From positions 1-37,401 of the forward strand of contig JANQEH010000169.1 of assembly GCA_028278455.1 (NCBI GenBank): a DNA stretch of 37,401 bases, in the 5' to 3' direction. The position numbers and the translations under genes were made by a program. Position 1 is the stretch's first letter; each line of letters opens with the position of its first letter. Of the stretch, positions 33,254-37,401 are shown piece by piece. The notes under the pieces were generated by a model that was not told where the DNA came from, did not search any database, and saw nothing but the letters and a program-made list of their open reading frames with translations. The stretch is from a bacterium (GTDB lineage: Bacteria; SM23-31).

Positions 33254-34698
33254 TTATCCTCCGGATTGTATTCATACGGCAGAAGATCGGCCACCCTGTA
33301 TTCGCTCCATTTTCCGGCTATCACTACACTGAAAGGATCATATAACCATCCGTTTTTATCAATCTTAGTTTTTCCGTTGACTAAACCCAGATATGATATT
33401 TGGTCTTTATTCAAATATTGAATTCTCAGATAATCTTCGAATAATATAAATCTCTCGTTTTCCAGTTCCCCGTGACTGATCGATATCTGCAGTGTTTTGT
33501 ATTCATTCTCTTGTCCTTTGTAGTATTCCTTCATCATTTTTCTTCGTCTAATGCTACCATAAGTTGTAGGATTCATATATCTCTGGTCAAATTTGACCTG
33601 TTTATCATATGAAATAAACTCGTCTATTTTAGCCTGTTTTAATTTAAAACCGTTTTTCCTTACTTTCCTATTTACTAATGAGTAAAGAAAACATTTTATT
33701 GAAGCCTCATAGGTTCTTTTCCTGTTCTCTATCCAGTATTTCAACTGTTTAGAATTTTCTGGAGTGAGTTCTTCGAAGCTGGGAAAACCTCTGTAGACAG
33801 TATTTTTATCAGTCAGAATAAAACCTGTTAGCTCGTACCGAATCAAATATCCAAGTGATCCGTTCCTGATGGCTAGCGGTTCTTTTGCTGAGACTGTCAG
33901 GGTATTCTTTTTATCGTCAAAATTAAATTCCAGCGCATCAGGATTCAGTATCTCAGTATCCCTGGCATTCCATGACTCTCCGATAAAAGCTTTTTCGAAC
34001 ATATCAAGGTATTTCATTCGTCTTTTCGGACTCTCGGCGGTAACAATGATCTCAGCCTGCATTTCGGTCTTTTCCTTCAACCGGAAATGCATCTTGTCTA
34101 AAACCGGTTCAGTGAATCTCAGTTCTTTCTGTACAGGTTCATAACCAGCCATCGATACAACAAGTGTATGTGAACCTGTTGGAATATTCTTAATCGAATA
34201 CAGGCCGTCTATATCTGTATATGAACCTATTAAGGTGTTTGCAACGTATACATTTGCCAGCTCGAGAGGATTACCTTTTTCGTCAGTAATTTTTCCGGTA
34301 ATGATTGTATATTTCAGACTGGGATATTTCTGCTTGTATACTGTTATCTGGTTGTTTTCATTAATAGTGTAAAAGAGAGAATTGTCCCCAAGAATCTTGT
34401 TTAGGATAGAAATTATATCGGTTTTTTTGAAATTCCCGGTGATATTGAAATCATTTACTATTTTATCTGAGAAAACGATAGACAGCTCTGTCTTATCAAT
34501 AATGTCCTTGAGTACTTCTGATAACGGTTCGTTCTTAAAAACGAGTGATATTTTAATACCGGAGAGGTCTCTGCTCTGTGCGAATATTACTGTGGAATAC
34601 AGAAGTATCATATGAGGGAGTATAAATATTACTAATTGTTTTCCTCTCCAAACAGGCATTCCTGGTTTCAAAAAATCTCCCGGTGAACTTGTTCTCAT
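33250..34698 (-). CDS. STN domain plus carboxypeptidase-regulatory-like domain protein
   Basis: 482 aa with a signal sequence (about 20-41, ending VIFAQS). Residues about 45-130 are an STN-type domain (ISLVFKNEPLSEVLKDIIDK, ITGNFKKTDIISILNKIL), as found in TonB-dependent receptors and secretins. Residues about 132-215 are a carboxypeptidase-D-regulatory-like domain (GKITDEKGNPLELANVYVAN, GLYSIKNIPTGSHTLVVSMA GY). The remaining 265 residues have the pattern ILNPDALEFNFDD, SLGYLIRYELTGF, FPSFEEL and KQLKYWIENRKRTY of a common, uncharacterised Bacteroidota family. There is no receptor plug or barrel. The start is uncertain: no Shine-Dalgarno before the ATG at 34698, and Met14 is an alternative. 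Confidence 0.8.
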   Translation of the reverse strand: MRTSSPGDFLKPGMPVWRGKQLVIFILPHMILLYSTVIFAQSRDLSGIKISLVFKNEPLSEVLKDIIDKTELSIVFSDKIVNDFNITGNFKKTDIISILNKILGDNSLFYTINENNQITVYKQKYPSLKYTIITGKITDEKGNPLELANVYVANTLIGSYTDIDGLYSIKNIPTGSHTLVVSMAGYEPVQKELRFTEPVLDKMHFRLKEKTEMQAEIIVTAESPKRRMKYLDMFEKAFIGESWNARDTEILNPDALEFNFDDKKNTLTVSAKEPLAIRNGSLGYLIRYELTGFILTDKNTVYRGFPSFEELTPENSKQLKYWIENRKRTYEASIKCFLYSLVNRKVRKNGFKLKQAKIDEFISYDKQVKFDQRYMNPTTYGSIRRRKMMKEYYKGQENEYKTLQISISHGELENERFILFEDYLRIQYLNKDQISYLGLVNGKTKIDKNGWLYDPFSVVIAGKWSEYRVADLLPYEYNPEDK

Positions 34699-34825
34699 GA
34701 CTGCTGTTGATATAATACGTTTTAATGAATAAAATCCCTAATATTCAACTATTTTTATTCTGTTCATTACTGTCTGCCCCTTTATCTTGAGGCGAAAACG
34801 GGTATCCAGAAAAATAAGACAAAAG

Positions 34826-34850
34826 ATATTTAAACAAGTTCAGGATGACA
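34826..34850 (-). repeat. REP-like palindromic repeat, decayed copy 3 (inverted)
   Basis: The right-hand half ACAAGTTCAGGATGACA (34834-34850) is the exact complement of bases in copies 1 and 2, while the other arm (34826-34833) has three changes that break the palindrome. It lies in the 291-bp gap 34699-34989, in which I see no other feature. The short open frame read through it (34745-34957) is typical repeat translation and not a gene. Confidence 0.6.
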
Positions 34851-34989
34851 AAAGGAGTATATAATTTATTTTGAATGTATATAACTCTAATTAAATGCCA
34901 AAAATTGTCTTCTGATTTGATTTCAGCATGTGGAGACAATTGATTCCAGTTCTTCATGTGGACGACTGTCAGAAATACTATACTATTGA

Positions 34990-37353
34990 TTATTTCCCAG
35001 TCGAAAGCCTGAAATCTCTTTTGAGCTCCTTATTCGGATTAATAGTAATTGTTCCGGTGACCGATTTATACCCGTATGCATCAACTTTAATATCATACTC
35101 GCCCGGTTCGAGTGTAATGAATTTATATAATCCGTCTTTCCCGGTCTGCAGGTGAAAGACTCCATTGAGACTGACAAGCGCGTTCTCGACAGGTTGACCG
35201 GAATTGTCCGTAATCGAACCATTCAGCATACCCCAGTCATTCCGTTCACGGGCAAAATACCTGACGATCGCTGAAAACACCCCGTATGCATCATTCCGGT
35301 TTCTTACAGTCCGGTATAACTCATCTTCTGTTCCCGGATGATATATATTCCCGAGACTCACGATTAAAGCGGGGCAGGCTGTCTGCTGGAGAACATATTC
35401 AGCAGATTCGTCAGGGCCGTATCCCCTCTCACCATAAAGATCAAAAAATGAATCAATTACATACCGTCCAAGCCGTTTTCCATTGGAGCTTGACGGGTAA
35501 GCAAAAGTAGAAACGTTGTCATGAGGAATTTCAGGATTTCCCATATACCTGAGTGAGATAAACAACCTGGCGCCGGTCCGGTTTGCATATCTTACTCTGG
35601 AATAAAGGGTTTTGTCTTCGTCTTTATCCCTTGAAATAACAGCAGTTGCGCCCGATGCCTCAAGGAAATGTTTAAGAAAGAATGCCGTCTCGTAATTCTC
35701 ATCGGATGCTCTCAACCCCGTCGGTCCTATATCACCATATGAAAGGCCTCCGTTCTCCGGATCGATCATTATGGTTATTCCCGACATCACTCCTTCGTAG
35801 ACAGGTTTCATCTCTATATTTACTGATTTTGATTCTTTTTCACCTATTTTACCCTTTATTTTTACCGGGTAAAAACCATCCTTCTTAGCTGTGATATTGA
35901 ATTTCTGATCATCCGTTAATTGTTCGAAAACAGTTCTGCCGTCAGTATTCGAATACCTGATCTGATCATTGTTCAGGTTGATGCTGGAGGAACCGAGTGG
36001 ATCTCCGTCAGTAGTTTTTACCTTTACTGTCAGTAGAGGGGAGTTCAACTCACTGACAATAAATGATCCAACTTTTTCTATCTCATTTGCGGTTACTGAA
36101 TAATTCAGAGTATCGGCCGAATTGTGTCTGACGTAGAAATATACAACACCATTAAGAGTAAATTTCGTTTTCTGGATACCTGGGATGTTTTCGAGGGAGA
36201 AATCGACCTTTGTGCTGTCTCTAACCGGATTTAGATTCTCATCGAGTATCCTTGCTGTTATAGTCATATCCGTTCTGAAATCAGGGGGAATAACATCAGG
36301 AATGTTTTTCAATATGATTTTTGACGCAGGCATATCAACGCTGAATTCTGAACTATGAAACAGTGAGTGGTTACCTTTGCGGTTTGCAGCTATCACATCT
36401 ATCGTATGCCTCCTGTTTTCTAACTCCTTTTCAGGAATAACCGTAATGATATTGTCTTCAAATCCAATTGAAGCTGGTCTGCCGTCGATGTTCACCCTGA
36501 TTGACTGTGGATCTATCCCGCCGCCGAAACCGTCATCCATTGCGGATATTCTGATAACAGGGAGAGACTCATCAATTATTGTCTCATGCATAGGGTATAA
36601 AACCTCTATCTCGGGAACACCGTAAGAGAAGTAATCGAGAATACCAAGAAAATAACTCTTTGCCTCAAGATCTGCTTTTTCATCTTTTTTAAGCAGTTTT
36701 TCTATATCCGGATTAGATATATAAGCCGCTTCTCCAAGTACAGCAGTCCTCTCATTCGAGCGTACAACATAGTAATTACCCGGCCTCAGAAAATTCATCT
36801 CAGGCTTTATATTCAATGCAAGATGCTTGTGTATTAACCTTCCTGCATCGAAGGATGAATAAGAATCCTCCATTTTATAGTAGGTTTCAACCGCATTGTA
36901 TTTCCTGTTTAGCGGCAGATTGGAATTATGGTGTATGGATATGAATAGATCTGCTTCATTTTCGTTAGAAACTCTTACCCTGTAATCAAGGTCATTACCC
37001 CTGAGGCTGTCAATCTTTGACATGAAAAGGCTCCTGTCCTTTTCTCTCGTGAGGATGACCTCGGCTTCAGCTTCTTCAAGATACTCTTTGAGTTTTAGAG
37101 ATACCCTGAGGTTGATATCTTTTTCAGCCAATCCGCCTGATCCGACTGCTCCGGGAAGTTCACCTCCATGCCCCGGATCTATGACTATCAGTCTGCCTCT
37201 AAGAGGCGAAAGATCAAGATATTCCATGGATTCGGCCATTTCGGAAAATGTACTAATTCTGCCCTTGAAAACTGCACAGGAAATATTCAAAAATAAAGAT
37301 GACAGAACTAATATAATGGTAATTGTTAGAGTATTCCTTCTGGTAAGTATCAT
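34990..37353 (-). CDS. N-acetylmuramoyl-L-alanine amidase with active and degenerate Amidase_3 domains
   Basis: 787 aa, with N-terminal export signal and possible lipidation at Cys26. The first Amidase_3 domain (about 53-245) keeps every expected residue: His62 in DPGHGG, Glu77 in GLAEKD, His141 in SIHHNS for zinc, and Glu208 in VLGEAAYISNP as catalytic base. It should cut the lactyl-peptide bond in murein. Residues about 250-515 are beta-sandwich linkers. A second Amidase_3 fold (about 525-702) has lost all four: Asn534 (DPENGG), Ala549, Arg602 (SLRYMGNP) and Ser666. A carboxypeptidase-regulatory-like domain (about 708-783, GSITDNSGQPVENALVSLNG) closes the protein. The start has GGGGAG 5 nt upstream. 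It may head an operon with the two genes after it, across a 291-bp gap. Confidence 0.88.
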   Translation of the reverse strand: MILTRRNTLTITIILVLSSLFLNISCAVFKGRISTFSEMAESMEYLDLSPLRGRLIVIDPGHGGELPGAVGSGGLAEKDINLRVSLKLKEYLEEAEAEVILTREKDRSLFMSKIDSLRGNDLDYRVRVSNENEADLFISIHHNSNLPLNRKYNAVETYYKMEDSYSSFDAGRLIHKHLALNIKPEMNFLRPGNYYVVRSNERTAVLGEAAYISNPDIEKLLKKDEKADLEAKSYFLGILDYFSYGVPEIEVLYPMHETIIDESLPVIRISAMDDGFGGGIDPQSIRVNIDGRPASIGFEDNIITVIPEKELENRRHTIDVIAANRKGNHSLFHSSEFSVDMPASKIILKNIPDVIPPDFRTDMTITARILDENLNPVRDSTKVDFSLENIPGIQKTKFTLNGVVYFYVRHNSADTLNYSVTANEIEKVGSFIVSELNSPLLTVKVKTTDGDPLGSSSINLNNDQIRYSNTDGRTVFEQLTDDQKFNITAKKDGFYPVKIKGKIGEKESKSVNIEMKPVYEGVMSGITIMIDPENGGLSYGDIGPTGLRASDENYETAFFLKHFLEASGATAVISRDKDEDKTLYSRVRYANRTGARLFISLRYMGNPEIPHDNVSTFAYPSSSNGKRLGRYVIDSFFDLYGERGYGPDESAEYVLQQTACPALIVSLGNIYHPGTEDELYRTVRNRNDAYGVFSAIVRYFARERNDWGMLNGSITDNSGQPVENALVSLNGVFHLQTGKDGLYKFITLEPGEYDIKVDAYGYKSVTGTITINPNKELKRDFRLSTGK

Positions 37354-37401
37354 TAAGCTCCCCGGATCATTATATGTATCATGAAAAAAATATTTATAAA
37401 T

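Noticed and set aside
34745-34957. 70-codon minus-strand frame reading FVILNLFKYLLSYFSG
   Set aside because: It is translated from the REP-like repeat (copy 3) and the sequence around it; frames of this type recur wherever such repeats occur and have no ribosome site here.
1-37401. tRNA, rRNA, CRISPR, insertion sequence or prophage
   Set aside because: Reading both strands I saw no T-arm/acceptor pattern of a tRNA, no regularly spaced direct repeats, and no transposase, integrase or phage structural protein.

Overview
The window is about 37 kb from a bacterial chromosome with moderate GC. Coding is dense, with few overlaps and no rRNA, tRNA, transposase, integrase, phage gene or CRISPR array that I can see. 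Gene content points to a Gram-negative member of the FCB superphylum (Bacteroidota, Ignavibacteriota, Marinimicrobia, Cloacimonadota and relatives): a PorV/PorQ-type outer-membrane protein, an ExbB-ExbD-ExbD-TonB-TonB energiser cluster, a SPOR lipoprotein, a DUF5117-type zinc metalloprotease, an STN plus carboxypeptidase-regulatory-like protein, a 6-bladed beta-propeller lipoprotein, and a DUF151 nuclease with a UVR tail. The ferredoxin-type 2-oxoacid oxidoreductase suggests anaerobic or low-oxygen carbon metabolism. I cannot fix the phylum without a search.

Layout. 1-1961 is the 3' part of recD2. 1962-3078 holds a REP-like palindrome, an AT-rich gene for a secreted unknown protein and a 76-codon unknown gene. 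3084-7633 (minus) carries a secreted cyanophycinase-like peptidase, a large secreted zinc metalloprotease and a threonine/serine dehydratase, which suggests extracellular peptide breakdown followed by amino-acid deamination. 7878-16375 (plus) has a GH2-like protein fused to a membrane domain, smc, a STAS antagonist, a DUF151 nuclease and a PorV-like protein. 16466-20356 is the TonB energiser cluster behind a near-consensus promoter, with hairpins between its later genes. 20810-22064 is an ECF sigma factor with its membrane anti-sigma factor. 22086-27867 (minus) is purL-purQ followed by a flavin reductase of the geranylgeranyl reductase type and a squalene/phytoene synthase, packed like one transcript. 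28128-28559 (minus) is a small membrane protein. 28654-31739 is korAB. 32135-37353 (minus) is a beta-propeller lipoprotein, an STN/regulatory-domain protein and a two-domain amidase.

Most interesting items. (1) Between korB and the propeller gene, a sigma70-like promoter is followed, exactly where transcription should begin, by three consecutive perfect hairpins, the last one terminator-like: a candidate small RNA of about 118 nt. (2) The GH2-like protein before smc keeps the acid/base glutamate but appears to have lysine in place of the nucleophile, and it ends in a six-helix membrane domain. (3) The amidase has one intact Amidase_3 domain and a second in which every zinc and catalytic position has changed. 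(4) The anti-sigma factor carries a periplasmic Cys/His-rich domain that looks like a metal or redox sensor. (5) A second small-RNA-like unit lies at 28003-28119. Starts were moved from the longest open frame to internal codons for the metalloprotease, the GH2-like protein, purQ, the flavin reductase and the DUF151 gene; reasons are given in each entry.
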